Below, piece after piece: positions 16,894-25,863 of a DNA stretch of 64,000 nt; position 1 is the first letter of the stretch, and every line of letters starts with the position of its first letter. This stretch comes from JACMRP01 sp047302465. GTDB lineage: Bacteria > Bdellovibrionota > Bdellovibrionia > Bdellovibrionales > Bdellovibrionaceae. Below the pieces are notes generated by a model. That model ran no database searches. It was not told the origin of the DNA and saw only the letters and a program-made list of their open reading frames with translations. A program made the position numbers and the translations under genes. The stretch lies in NCBI RefSeq assembly GCF_047302465.1, contig NZ_CP178621.1, positions 3,968,001-4,032,000 on the forward strand, in the 5' to 3' direction.

Positions 16894-17805
16894 ATGGCTT
16901 TAGCTAAACGTGTATTTTTGTTTCTAGCACTTAATGTGTTGATTATGGTTACCATCTCAACGCTTTTAAATGTGTTGGGTGTTAAACCTTATCTCACCGC
17001 TCAAGGTATTAACTATGCATCCTTGATCGCATTCTGTTTGGTTTGGGGTATGGGTGGTGCCTTTATCTCTTTAGGTCTTTCGCGCATTATGGCGAAGTGG
17101 ATGATGGGTGTAAAAGTCATCCCTGCCGATACTCGCGATCCTGAACTCCGTGAACTTGTGCAAACAGTGCACGAACTTTCAAGAGCCGCAAAACTTCCGG
17201 TAATGCCTGAAGTCGGTATCTATGACTCGCCAGAGATCAACGCCTTTGCGACGGGCCCTACGAAGTCCCGCTCTCTGGTCGCGGTCTCAAGTGGTCTTTT
17301 GCAACGTATGAATACCAACGAAGTTCGTGGCGTCCTAGGACACGAAGTGGCCCATATTGCTAATGGTGATATGGTGACCATGACGTTGCTTCAAGGTGTT
17401 GTGAATGCCTTTGTCATGTTTTTGGCAAGAGTGATTGCCTTTGCGCTCACTACGGCGCGCCAAGATAATGAAGAAGAATCTTCAGCAGGCCCCTCCCTTG
17501 CGTACTACGCTGTCCAGTTCGTGCTGGAGATCTTCTTCATGATTCTTGGTTCTATAGTTGTGGCTTGGTTCTCTCGCTATCGTGAATACCGTGCGGATTT
17601 GGGCGGCGCGAAACTTGCGGGGACTCAAAATATGATTCAAGCACTGCAAGGTTTGCAACGGACACTTGACCTTGTTGATCCACAAGCGCAACCTGCAGTT
17701 CAATCGATGAAAATCTCAAGTCGCGGCGGTCGATTCATGAAACTCTTCTCGACTCACCCCCCTCTTGAAGATCGCATTCAGCGTCTGAAAGGAAGAACTC
17801 TATGA
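16894..17805 (+). CDS. htpX: HtpX membrane zinc metalloprotease
   Basis: 303 residues. Two N-terminal membrane helices (about residues 5-30 and 43-63) precede the catalytic domain with the HEVAH zinc motif (His150, His154) and a distal Glu in SRYREYRAD; two more helices lie between them. C-terminal FSTHPPLEDRIQRL is characteristic. HtpX degrades misfolded inner-membrane proteins. ATG follows GGAGGT. The stop overlaps the next start by 4 bases (ATGA). Confidence 0.95.
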   Translation: MALAKRVFLFLALNVLIMVTISTLLNVLGVKPYLTAQGINYASLIAFCLVWGMGGAFISLGLSRIMAKWMMGVKVIPADTRDPELRELVQTVHELSRAAKLPVMPEVGIYDSPEINAFATGPTKSRSLVAVSSGLLQRMNTNEVRGVLGHEVAHIANGDMVTMTLLQGVVNAFVMFLARVIAFALTTARQDNEEESSAGPSLAYYAVQFVLEIFFMILGSIVVAWFSRYREYRADLGGAKLAGTQNMIQALQGLQRTLDLVDPQAQPAVQSMKISSRGGRFMKLFSTHPPLEDRIQRLKGRTL

Positions 17806-18173
17806 TTTCTTATTCCGTCTACAAGGTCATGCACTTAACAGGTGTCTTAATGGTGTTTCTGTCTTTGGGTGGTGTAGCTATGAATGCTATTAACACTGCT
17901 GGTGCAAGCATCGCTTGGAAGAAACCGGCAGCCATCACTCACGGGATTGGTCTTTTGTTGTCTCTTGTCGGCGGATTTGGCTTATTAGCTCGCCTTGGAA
18001 TTGTTCACGGTGGACTTCCCGGATGGGCTATTGCAAAACTCGGCATTTGGGTTTTGTTTGCAGCCATGATTGGCGTGCTTCTTAGAAAACCAAATATGGC
18101 GAAACCACTTTGGGCAACAATGATTGTCTTTGGTGCTTGTGCCGCATACTTGGCTGGTTACAAACCTTTCTAA
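17802..18173 (+). CDS. Four-helix membrane protein, coupled to htpX
   Basis: 123 residues and four hydrophobic helices, with a conserved-looking KVMHLTGVLMVFLSLGG start and a small polar content. It resembles small inner-membrane families of the SirB kind but is not firmly assigned. It overlaps htpX by 4 bases, so it is co-translated and may assist or be served by HtpX. Confidence 0.7.
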   Translation: MISYSVYKVMHLTGVLMVFLSLGGVAMNAINTAGASIAWKKPAAITHGIGLLLSLVGGFGLLARLGIVHGGLPGWAIAKLGIWVLFAAMIGVLLRKPNMAKPLWATMIVFGACAAYLAGYKPF

Positions 18174-18211
18174 ACAACAGTGGTCTTAGTAGCCTAAGTT
18201 TCGGAAAAATT

Positions 18212-18236
18212 ATGACGGTCGCAACAAGGCCGTCAT
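18212..18236. repeat. Hairpin upstream of the dehydrogenase-like gene
   Basis: ATGACGG (18212-18218) and CCGTCAT (18230-18236) form a 7-bp stem with an 11-base loop, between 18173 and the next start at 18278. No U-run follows, so it is either a weak terminator or a leader structure. Confidence 0.3.
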
Positions 18237-18277
18237 GATTCAAAGTCATGATAAGTCTTCTTTTTAGGAGGCTTATT

Positions 18278-19501
18278 ATGAAACTAGCTTGGTTACCCGT
18301 CTTTGTGCTTTCAGTATTGGCTGGAGTTGGCCTGCAACAAGTGTATGCAGAAAAAAATCCGACTCTGCCTCCCCCTTACGAAACGCCTTCCAAAGAAAAT
18401 CCCTCAACCGTCATTGGCTGGCCTGCAGGAAAAACTCCTATAGCTCCAGCGGGGTTTAATGTCTCTGTATTTGCGGAACTCGATACTCCGAGACTTCTCT
18501 ATGTTTTACCTTCCGGCGACGTTCTAGTTTCACAAGCCAAAAAGAGGCCGGATGACCAGGGACAAGACTCTCCAAACCAAATTACTTTTTTTAAAATGAA
18601 CGGTTCCGAACTTGTCAGTCAAAAGGTTCTTATCAAAGATTTGAATTTGCCATTTGGAATGGCGGTTTGGAAAGATGAGCTTCTGATCGGAGAACCAGAA
18701 CAGGTTCTCTCTTTTCCGTTTGATGGAAATGAAGTCAAAGGGGCCGGTCGCGTAATTGCGACTCTTCCATTTCCAGAGCCCAAACGACATTGGACAAGGC
18801 ACCTTTTATTGTCTGAAGACGGCAGCAAACTTTATGTCTCTGTAGGCTCCGTTTCCAATGTCGGAGAAGCGCCAGATCCATTGAATCCAAAGACGGCCGC
18901 GATCCTACAAATGAACCGGGATGGTAGCAGCGAAAAGATTTATGCTGGAGGCCTTCGTAATGCTGTCTCCATGGCTTGGGAACCAACGACTGGCAAACTG
19001 TGGACCGTCGTGAATGAGCGGGATGAACTGGGCGATCTTGTGCCCCCCGACTATCTAACCCACGTAGAAGAAGATGGATTCTACGGCTGGCCTTATGCCT
19101 ATTGGGGTAAAAACGAAGATCCTCGCCGTAAAGGAGAACGACCTGACCTTGTTGAAAAATCAATCACTCCTGATTTCTCTGTAGGTGCTCATACTGCCTC
19201 ACTAGGTCTGACCTTTACAACGGGAACTAAAGTTTCTGCGCCCTTTGATCAAGGGGCTCTGATTTCTCAACATGGTTCTTGGAATAGTTCGACTCTTGTT
19301 GGTTACAAGATCATTTATGTTCCCTTCGTCAACGGCGCCGCCGTCGATGGAGAGAAAGATTTCTTAACTGGATTTATTGCGGATTTAGCAACTAGCACAG
19401 TCTACGGTCGACCCGTCAGTACCGTTGTCCTTGCGGATGGAACTATCTTAGTCGCCGATGATGGTGGTGGAAAAATTTGGAAAGTAAGTCCCGTAAAATA
19501 A
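18278..19501 (+). CDS. PQQ-type sugar/sorbosone dehydrogenase-like exported protein
   Basis: 407 residues from the ATG at 18278 (TTAGGAGG upstream). Signal peptide to about residue 22, then a six-bladed beta-propeller of the soluble glucose/L-sorbosone dehydrogenase type. Recognisable pieces are GFNVSVFAELDTPR, HWTRHLLLSEDGSKLYVSVGS, GGLRNAVSMAWEP, VVNERDELGD and a final LADGTILVADDGGGKIW. Relatives oxidise sugars or aldehydes in the periplasm with PQQ. No PQQ genes are nearby, so activity depends on cofactor made or taken up elsewhere. Confidence 0.85.
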   Translation: MKLAWLPVFVLSVLAGVGLQQVYAEKNPTLPPPYETPSKENPSTVIGWPAGKTPIAPAGFNVSVFAELDTPRLLYVLPSGDVLVSQAKKRPDDQGQDSPNQITFFKMNGSELVSQKVLIKDLNLPFGMAVWKDELLIGEPEQVLSFPFDGNEVKGAGRVIATLPFPEPKRHWTRHLLLSEDGSKLYVSVGSVSNVGEAPDPLNPKTAAILQMNRDGSSEKIYAGGLRNAVSMAWEPTTGKLWTVVNERDELGDLVPPDYLTHVEEDGFYGWPYAYWGKNEDPRRKGERPDLVEKSITPDFSVGAHTASLGLTFTTGTKVSAPFDQGALISQHGSWNSSTLVGYKIIYVPFVNGAAVDGEKDFLTGFIADLATSTVYGRPVSTVVLADGTILVADDGGGKIWKVSPVK

Positions 19502-19511
19502 ATCGCAGGAC

Positions 19512-20447
19512 TTATCTAAACCGACGCTTTGTATACTTCGCATTCCACAGATGAGATTTCGGCAAAGCAAAGAAAAGAAGTGGCAACAAAAGCCTGCGCG
19601 GAACAAGTCTGCGTAGGTAATAAAACACAGCCGCATCAATCGTTGCTGGAATCCACAAAGGCGGGTTCTCTGTTTGAATCACCTTAAGGACTAAATCCGA
19701 CATGGCCTTCGGGTTGGTCAAACTCATACTCATGAGCTTCTCTACAAATGGCGCCATATTTTTATAGTAGTCACTATAAAGACCAGTGAATTCACCCTTC
19801 TCATCCGGCTTAGACTTTTGCGTGTAGTAAACATTTTTAAAAGAGTTTGAACGAATAAATCCTGGCTGAATCAAACTGACGTTGATACCCAAAGGACGGG
19901 CCTCATACCACAATGCCTCGCTCATTCCTTCGAGCGCATATTTCGAAGCACTATAAGAAGACATCGTTGGCATCGCTAACATTCCGCTGACGGAAGAGAC
20001 ATTGATGATCTTGCCACGACCTGCTTCGCGCATTTTAGGCATTACTAAGCGAATAAGAGCCACAGGTCCCAAATAGTTCGTCGACATTTGATGAAACTCA
20101 TCAGACTCAGTCATGTGCTCAAGTACAGCACGATAACTGATCCCCGCATTGTTTACCAAAATGTTGATACAGCCCCAGCGCGCTTCGATTTCTTTGACTA
20201 GAATTTCTCTTTCAACATTGGAAGTGACATCCAGTGGACGAATAAGGAAACGATCACTCTCTTTGAATTTTTCTCTCAAGATGTGCAACGACCCTTGTCG
20301 AGCGGTGACAATGACACGATATTGAAACTGCGTATACAGAACATCGGCAATAGCTAACCCGACACCAGAGCTACATCCTGTGACAAGAATCACAGGCTGA
20401 AAATGTTGGGGAGTTCTGCGTTTAAACCAATACCATAATTGTATCAA
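19512..20447 (-). CDS. Short-chain dehydrogenase/reductase
   Basis: 311 residues. Residues 20-31 hold the cofactor motif TGCSSGVGLAIA; NNAG is at mid-protein, and YSASKYALEG holds the catalytic Tyr-x-x-x-Lys with the Ser in NVSSVSG upstream. The C-terminal extension with hydrophobic LLLPLLFFALPK may bind the membrane. The start is TTG at 20447, with GAGGT correctly placed upstream and no better ATG. Substrate unknown. Convergent with the dehydrogenase-like gene. Confidence 0.85.
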   Translation of the reverse strand: MIQLWYWFKRRTPQHFQPVILVTGCSSGVGLAIADVLYTQFQYRVIVTARQGSLHILREKFKESDRFLIRPLDVTSNVEREILVKEIEARWGCINILVNNAGISYRAVLEHMTESDEFHQMSTNYLGPVALIRLVMPKMREAGRGKIINVSSVSGMLAMPTMSSYSASKYALEGMSEALWYEARPLGINVSLIQPGFIRSNSFKNVYYTQKSKPDEKGEFTGLYSDYYKNMAPFVEKLMSMSLTNPKAMSDLVLKVIQTENPPLWIPATIDAAVFYYLRRLVPRRLLLPLLFFALPKSHLWNAKYTKRRFR

Positions 20448-20529
20448 AGCGACCTCTTCAAATAGCTAACAATTCCTCGAGAACATTCTAACAACGAAAA
20501 ATTAGTTTTGCGAAGGCCTGGTTTCTATC

Positions 20530-21258
20530 TCACGCTGATCGAGGACCCCTACGACGATATCTGAGAGCATTCGGTTTCGACTCTGAAATCCGAATGAACT
20601 CCAACTGCAACTCCACCATTTTGTCGAATACGTGGAGAAGCTTATCATGACCACGCGACGAAACGTTAAAACCCTGGCTCGTACCGATTAATTCAATACT
20701 TTGGTGAATGGCTTCAATCGTCGAGTAGCATGCGGCATTTGGCTGTTTACGCACGCGAAAACTAGACGGCCTCTCTGGAGAAAAACAAATACGTGGAAGC
20801 TTATTTAAGTTTTGGCTCTGGCGAATTGTTCTTCGTGCTGTCGCCCAAGTCCCATCAATCACAAATACAGTAAGCTTCTTATTTTGCGGAAAAAGACTCG
20901 AACGCTCAGCCTCACTCATCGGAGACAAGTTCTTCGATTGTTTTCCCGGATACAAAATCACACAGTGATTATCAGGATCTTGCAAGAGCCGGTTCACAGT
21001 AACTTCGCGCGAATAGTCTTGCCCCATAATGAGGTGTGAATTCTCCAAGCAGAGATGAGCCATACGGCCCGTAGCAATACGTCGGCGAACTTCAATCGGA
21101 TGAATAAGAACAACGAACTGAATATTAGAATCAAATTTTTGGATGTGTTTACAGTAACAACTAAAAACTGGCTGAATACATTGAGTGCAAAGCTCTCGGT
21201 ACTTAGGAGCTTTTTCGGCTTGTTCTTGGCGCTGCTGGTAGTAACGTTGAATATCCAT
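20530..21258 (-). CDS. DTW-domain tRNA-uridine aminocarboxypropyltransferase (TapT-like)
   Basis: 242 residues. It contains the family signature DGTWATA (D-x-T-W) and an N-terminal Cys set CTQCIQPVFSCYC that may bind zinc, together with VLIHPIEVRRRIATGR and SFRVRKQPNAACYSTIEA. DTW enzymes such as E. coli TapT (YfiP) transfer the 3-amino-3-carboxypropyl group of SAM to uridine 47 of tRNA. ATG 21258 follows GAGGA. Stands alone. Confidence 0.85.
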   Translation of the reverse strand: MDIQRYYQQRQEQAEKAPKYRELCTQCIQPVFSCYCKHIQKFDSNIQFVVLIHPIEVRRRIATGRMAHLCLENSHLIMGQDYSREVTVNRLLQDPDNHCVILYPGKQSKNLSPMSEAERSSLFPQNKKLTVFVIDGTWATARRTIRQSQNLNKLPRICFSPERPSSFRVRKQPNAACYSTIEAIHQSIELIGTSQGFNVSSRGHDKLLHVFDKMVELQLEFIRISESKPNALRYRRRGPRSA

Positions 21259-21377
21259 CTCAATCCTCGGCTGATTCTATTTTACCGGGGATCAAACAAG
21301 GCCTGAAAGAAGTGTGGTCCGAAAGGGCGAGAACTAGACCTTCAACGAGGCCATTTGTCGCGATTTATGGAAATAAA

Positions 21378-21401
21378 AAAGCCACCCAGTAAGGTGGCTT
21401 T
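21378..21401 (-). terminator. Intrinsic terminator
   Basis: GCCACC (21381-21386) and GGTGGC (21393-21398) flank a six-base loop, with A/T tracts on both sides. On the minus strand the stem is followed by TTTTTTATTT, which fits termination of the 145-residue gene ending at 21426. It may work in both directions. Confidence 0.75.
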
Positions 21402-21425
21402 CTATTTTTCGATTTAGCTAAAAAA

Positions 21426-21863
21426 CTAAGTCGTAGTTTTTGGCTTATTTTTCATTGCTTGTTCTTCAGGAGACAAACCCCATGGAGAACCTTTAGGACC
21501 GCCGCCGCCTTTACCACCACGGCCGCCACCGCGTCCACCTTTAGCGTCTTTTGCAGGAGCTACAGGCTTCGCTGTGATGAACATTTCAGGAAGGTAGTAC
21601 ATCTCTTCTACTTTTGTAGCTTGAGCTGGTACAGTCTCACCGTCGTTGTAGCTGACTACCAAAACGCGTTTCAAACCTTGAGCGTTTTTGTCAGCGATCT
21701 CAAGAGCATTTACAAAATAAGTCAGCTTGTCGCCTTCCAACTTATAAGTAGTGCCAAGACTTGCTTGAATTTCTTCTGCAGATTTTCCTTCAGCAGCCAA
21801 TGCAGCTTTTGTCTTAAGGGCTTGTGCGAGTGTGAAGCTTGCGAATTCTGTAACGGCTTTCAT
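21426..21863 (-). CDS. Small protein with Gly/Arg-rich (RGG-like) tail
   Basis: 145 residues. Residues 1-95 form a soluble Ala/Lys-rich domain (AVTEFASFTLAQALKTKAAL, VLVVSYNDGE); a low-complexity segment with GGRGGGRGGKGGGG near residues 109-122 follows, then PWGLSPEEQAMKNK. Gly/Arg-rich tails often bind RNA or nucleic acids. I do not recognise the N-terminal domain. Own terminator downstream, so probably a single-gene transcript. Confidence 0.65.
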   Translation of the reverse strand: MKAVTEFASFTLAQALKTKAALAAEGKSAEEIQASLGTTYKLEGDKLTYFVNALEIADKNAQGLKRVLVVSYNDGETVPAQATKVEEMYYLPEMFITAKPVAPAKDAKGGRGGGRGGKGGGGPKGSPWGLSPEEQAMKNKPKTTT

Positions 21864-21937
21864 GGTTTATCCTCTCGAAAGTGTTTGAAGACCCATCTTG
21901 TAGAATAAATCTCTGAGGGTCAATATTTGACAAATTT

Positions 21938-22456
21938 TTAACGGCTTGGACTCTTTAGATTCGATTTACGATTGAGTCTGGCTTCTGCCACGTTGGTAGG
22001 AACGCCGCTTCCCTTCCATTTATGCGTTTTATAAGTGCCGCTCACAACCTTTTCGTAGGTTACAGCGACATCAATCAAAGTGTTAAAACCCGCTTTAGCC
22101 GCCAAGAAGCCCAATCTTAAAAAGACGTCTTCACGGTCCGCGCAATTTTCTACTTTCAGTGGTTTTTCTTTACGATTGAAAAAGCGTGTTTCTTTCCCTT
22201 GGTCGTTCTCAAAAATATGGATGTCTTTTGCAAGCTCTAGGGTGTGAGTATAATCTGCAAGCTCCGCACTGACATGGGTATCAAAACAATTGCTGCAGTA
22301 GGTCCCATGAGACAATTGTTCAGGAACTTTCGCCAAGAAAGAAAAGCTTCCTTCTTCCAAGAACTGCGCACAGTTTTTACAAACAGATTCTTTGCAGGCC
22401 CCACATTCCAGGGTAGCTTTTGGCTTTAAGCAGGTACAACAAACAGACTTTTCCAT
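21938..22456 (-). CDS. Zinc-ribbon/B-box-like protein with YbjQ-like C-terminal part
   Basis: 172 residues from the ATG at 22456; an upstream ATG at 22498 is possible and neither has a strong ribosome binding site. The first 60 residues carry Cys pairs (CCTC, CGAC, CKNC, CSNC), likely binding two zinc ions. The C-terminal part (LGFLAAKAGFNTLIDVAV, KWKGSGVP) resembles the YbjQ-type fold. Cytoplasmic. Function unknown. Confidence 0.6.
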   Translation of the reverse strand: MEKSVCCTCLKPKATLECGACKESVCKNCAQFLEEGSFSFLAKVPEQLSHGTYCSNCFDTHVSAELADYTHTLELAKDIHIFENDQGKETRFFNRKEKPLKVENCADREDVFLRLGFLAAKAGFNTLIDVAVTYEKVVSGTYKTHKWKGSGVPTNVAEARLNRKSNLKSPSR

Positions 22457-22623
22457 GGCGGAAGTGATAACACAGCTTGCCTCAATATACGATGACAAAA
22501 CACTAAATCAGAGGGGATGGAGATTTTTTCAGGCACCCCATTTCCTATGATTTCGCCCTGCCAAACTACAGGTCTTAACCCCTTAAAACTTGATAAAATG
22601 CCTCTGAGCCCAAGGAGGACTTT

Positions 22624-22836
22624 ATGGCACAAAAAAATATGGATCGTGACATGAAAAAACCTACCAGCGAACAACAAGTTCGAGGCTCTGACCTGAGGGA
22701 AAAAATGGGTGAATCCCTTGAAAAAGGTGAAGAATTCCGACGTGAACATCAAGGTGCCGATCAAATGAAAACAGAGGTAAATAGATCCTCTGCTGATACC
22801 CGTAAAGACACCGAAACTAAAAGAAAAGCACCCTAA
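22624..22836 (+). CDS. Small hydrophilic protein, probably stress-related
   Basis: 70 residues, nearly all charged or polar (MAQKNMDRDMKKPTSEQQV...), no Cys or Trp and probably disordered. A near-perfect ribosome binding site (AAGGAGGA) precedes the ATG and a strong terminator follows, so the gene is real although short. Composition resembles small stress or hydrophilin-like proteins; that is inference only. Confidence 0.7.
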   Translation: MAQKNMDRDMKKPTSEQQVRGSDLREKMGESLEKGEEFRREHQGADQMKTEVNRSSADTRKDTETKRKAP

Positions 22837-22864
22837 TCCCCAGATCTAAACCCCGAGGTTTTAG

Positions 22865-23740
22865 CTAGTGAAAAGCCCCTTTCGTGGGGCTTTTTTTATG
22901 GCTGGTTTTCTCCGCACTTACCGCTTCTTCAGCGACGGCGAGATTGTTTTTTAAAGCAGCATTTTCAGGATGATACTGGCTGGCCTGCTTAAGAATACGC
23001 ACAGCTGCCGAATAGTCCTTTTTAGTGTACGCAATATTACCCATTCCAATAGCGGCCGTGAGGCTCTTTGGCCATCTGGTCAGAATGGCTTGATAAGCTT
23101 GATGGGCGTCTTCTATTTTACCAATTTGCTCTAAAGCGGAAGCGGCTTTCATGTGGCTGAGTTCATCTGCAGTAGCAGATAATTTTCCGGGTGGTAATAC
23201 TACTAGTCCCCAGTAATCCCCGAGCTTCCAAGATCTTTCAAAGCGGCGCAAATCCCATCGTTTGTTTGCTTCAAGCCCCGAGTGCATCAATACATACTGA
23301 TGTTGAAGATCGTAGCCAAAAACAACCGCGTAATGCCATTGCGGATACCAAGTCAGACCCAAATTTTCAAAAACGACCACCGGGTTTCCGGCTGAGACTT
23401 CTTTGAGAAGGTCATTCATACCTTCAAGGGGAATTGCCACAAGGCCTTGACGGCGACTGGCGCTAATCATGTCAGACTGAAAAGTGCCTTTTGCTCCCGG
23501 AGTAAAAACCATGGGAGTGACCTCTTCAACGGTCACATTTTTTCCAGCCCAATTCATTGCCATCGTTAAAGTCGCAGGGCCGCAATGATTTGCAGCCTGC
23601 TCTACAAAGGGAACTCCCTCAATCGCTGTTGCTTTTGGCAAGTCACGTGCATTCACCAGCAAACTCTCTGTTTGCGGAGTGGCGCTCGCACAGCCCACCA
23701 AAATCAGTACCAACGAGATTAAAGTTTTCCCAGCGTTCAT
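22865..23740 (-). CDS. PA2778-family cysteine peptidase (C39-like) with TPR tail, lipoprotein
   Basis: 291 residues. Lipobox LVGC ends the signal sequence near residue 17. A C39-like papain fold follows: NHCGPATLTMAMNW carries the catalytic Cys, and YPQWHYAVVFGYD carries the catalytic His. Residues about 190-275 form TPR-type helices (ALEQIGKIEDAHQAYQAI, AIGMGNIAYTKKDYSAAVRI). Next to a PA2779-family gene, the pairing seen in Pseudomonas. It may process a secreted substrate; which one is unknown. Confidence 0.85.
   Translation of the reverse strand: MNAGKTLISLVLILVGCASATPQTESLLVNARDLPKATAIEGVPFVEQAANHCGPATLTMAMNWAGKNVTVEEVTPMVFTPGAKGTFQSDMISASRRQGLVAIPLEGMNDLLKEVSAGNPVVVFENLGLTWYPQWHYAVVFGYDLQHQYVLMHSGLEANKRWDLRRFERSWKLGDYWGLVVLPPGKLSATADELSHMKAASALEQIGKIEDAHQAYQAILTRWPKSLTAAIGMGNIAYTKKDYSAAVRILKQASQYHPENAALKNNLAVAEEAVSAEKTSHKKSPTKGAFH
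22875..22897 (+). terminator. Intrinsic terminator inside the neighbouring convergent gene
   Basis: GCCCC TTTCGT GGGGC (22875-22890) followed by seven T. It ends the 70-residue gene's transcript, yet it lies within the last codons of the convergent gene ending at 22865 and there encodes part of KSPTKGAFH. Confidence 0.8.
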
Positions 23741-23750
23741 ACGCTTCCTA

Positions 23751-24107
23751 CTACATACGTTTGATCAAGAAAATGATCAAAACGATGATCAAAATCTCCA
23801 TCAGAATACCGCCCGCACGCGCTTGCTCAACTTGGCCAGACAACATACGAAGTTCAGTTTCTGATAAGCTTGCCAACCGAGAAGATACTTCATCAGGGGC
23901 AACACCGCGATCAATCAAAGTTTGTCTGACTTTATCAGTATTCAAAAATTCTTGGATCTTTTGTTCTGTTTGTGCACGGTCCAAGTCTGCTACAACACTA
24001 CTTGTAGAAATCATTGTCTGACTAGCAACGGCCACTCCCGGTGCATTGGAAATCATCAAGCACATAAAGATTGAAACCGCAGTCATAAAACCTTTTGAAA
24101 ATCTCAT
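23751..24107 (-). CDS. PA2779-family membrane protein
   Basis: 118 residues. Signal or anchor helix at the N terminus, a helical middle with LDRAQTEQKIQEFLNTDKVRQ and RGVAPDEVSSRLASLSETE, then a C-terminal membrane helix (GGILMEILIIVLIIFLIKRM). This matches the PA2779 family, which accompanies PA2778-type peptidases; 10 bases separate the two genes. It is a natural candidate substrate or partner of the peptidase. Confidence 0.85.
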   Translation of the reverse strand: MRFSKGFMTAVSIFMCLMISNAPGVAVASQTMISTSSVVADLDRAQTEQKIQEFLNTDKVRQTLIDRGVAPDEVSSRLASLSETELRMLSGQVEQARAGGILMEILIIVLIIFLIKRM

Positions 24108-24172
24108 AAATCGAATCCTTTCGTTCTTCGAGAATCTATTTTAAGGCTAGGTGCGTACGTGTCTAAACGCAA

Positions 24173-25117
24173 TTAGAAATTAAGATTTATATTGAACGTG
24201 ATACCTGCAACGCCTTTGTATTGAACATGCGTCTGAAAGTCCAGGTTGGGTACGATAGAAAAGTCTAGAATCCTTTTATAGAGAACTTGGCTATAAGCCA
24301 CAGACAAGTTGTATGCGATCAAACGATAACTAGGTTGATTGTTAGAGGTAAAAATAACGTTATAAGAAAGTGCCCGCTTAGAGTCTAGAATGTGCCCAAT
24401 CGAGACCCCATTGTTTACTGTATAAAGGTGGGTCTTCTCGAGATAATCGCCTTGATTGAGCAATGTCAGTGAATAGATTTTTGTAAGCCCAAAGTGAAAG
24501 TTCAAAGCTTGAAAAGATCCGACCCCTTTCTCGGGATCGGCATACAATTCTAGCTTTGGATTGATCTCGTATCCTTTTTGTCTGGCGATACTTTCAAAGT
24601 TCAAAGAGTGAGAAACCTTTAAAGGATCTTGAAGGTCAATACGAGGCTCGAATGAAGTTCTGACATCTCCAAGTTTTCTAAAAACCCCGACAGTCGCACC
24701 GGGATTTCTTTGTCGCGGTGTTTGTCTTAAATAAGCATTTTTCGCGTTACGTTTGTCTTCGCGCTCATCGTAAGTCGCAAATTTCAAATGCCAATATTCT
24801 TCAAGATTCGGAAGTCGCGGCACAACAGTAATACCGAAGGTATTCACGACAGCCTTTCCTTCTGACGACGCGGCGGTGCTCTCTAAGCGGACAAAGGATT
24901 CATTCTTACGTGAAGTTACTCTTTTTCCTGCTAAGAATAAATCTAAGCCGTCAGCGACCCCATCAAACCATTCGGAAATGGCAATATTTCCCTCTATGAA
25001 CTTCTTTTCCCAGTCAGAATCTTCTGTTTTTTCTTCCTGAGCAAAAGCAGATCCGCCACCTAACATGAACGCAAGGCATAGAAGCTTCAACAAAGTATTT
25101 TGGAAAAAGATTTTCAT
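24173..25117 (-). CDS. Exported protein, probable outer-membrane beta-barrel
   Basis: 314 residues with a signal peptide ending SAFA (about residue 26). An acidic stretch and an N-terminal amphipathic segment are followed by alternating strands such as YEINPKLELYA, VVPNLDFQTHVQY and the final aromatic residue (INLNF), typical of barrels assembled by BAM. No family recognised. Upstream of the PA2779 gene with a 65-base gap; divergent from the next barrel gene. Confidence 0.6.
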   Translation of the reverse strand: MKIFFQNTLLKLLCLAFMLGGGSAFAQEEKTEDSDWEKKFIEGNIAISEWFDGVADGLDLFLAGKRVTSRKNESFVRLESTAASSEGKAVVNTFGITVVPRLPNLEEYWHLKFATYDEREDKRNAKNAYLRQTPRQRNPGATVGVFRKLGDVRTSFEPRIDLQDPLKVSHSLNFESIARQKGYEINPKLELYADPEKGVGSFQALNFHFGLTKIYSLTLLNQGDYLEKTHLYTVNNGVSIGHILDSKRALSYNVIFTSNNQPSYRLIAYNLSVAYSQVLYKRILDFSIVPNLDFQTHVQYKGVAGITFNINLNF

Positions 25118-25152
25118 TGAGTTTTGCTCGCTACCAATCTTACTCTTCTTTC

Positions 25153-25788
25153 ATGAGGAATATTATAAGGGCTCTTTTCATAATTTTGCTATTCAATACT
25201 GCCGAGAGCTTGGCGTATATTCCCGAAGAAGGTCAGGTAACTGCTACCTTAGGTCCCTATTGGAGCAAAACTAACTTCGAAAGTACAACGTCCCCAGAAG
25301 CCAACCCAAGTTTTATGACAGGATTGGGACTCGTTGCTCTAGGTGATATCAATAATTTTAGCAGTCTTGAGATCACTATGTTTTACACCCCTAAAGATTT
25401 TATTCGCCAACAAGGGGATGAGTTCATTGTCGAACGCAGCCAATTGCTCCACATCGGTATGGGATACCGCTATTGGATTAACCCCTATTTTTCGTCCTCG
25501 TTGGCGTTCTATTCCTCATACACCATGGGGGACCCTATGGTTGTCTATACTGACTTTCCCCCGGGACAAGACATCAATACTTCTGCTCGTGATACTACCG
25601 AGTATGGATTTGATTGGTCCATTCAGGGACAACTCTGGGGAAGCGACCAAGTCGCAGTTATTTTGGATACCCGATACTCGTTCAGTGTGACCCCTAAGCA
25701 AGGTGAACACGAAGATACTTATGGAGTTTTGCTAGGCCTTCGTTATCTGGTGCAAGAAGAGAAAAAAGTCGAAACACGTAAACCATAG
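25153..25788 (+). CDS. Exported protein, probable outer-membrane barrel
   Basis: 211 residues from the ATG at 25153, where a signal peptide (MRNIIRALFIILLFNTAESLA) begins; there is no good ribosome binding site. Short beta strands with aromatic ends (GPYWSKTNF, LEITMFYTP, IGMGYRYWINPYFSSSLAF, YGVLLGLRYLV) resemble an eight-strand OmpW/OmpA-like barrel. Function unknown. Confidence 0.6.
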   Translation: MRNIIRALFIILLFNTAESLAYIPEEGQVTATLGPYWSKTNFESTTSPEANPSFMTGLGLVALGDINNFSSLEITMFYTPKDFIRQQGDEFIVERSQLLHIGMGYRYWINPYFSSSLAFYSSYTMGDPMVVYTDFPPGQDINTSARDTTEYGFDWSIQGQLWGSDQVAVILDTRYSFSVTPKQGEHEDTYGVLLGLRYLVQEEKKVETRKP

Positions 25789-25863
25789 ATATTTCGCGAT
25801 ATTTTCACAAGATCTCCCGGAAATCCCCCTGCGCTAAAGAAAACATTTTCTTAAAATGTCCCC

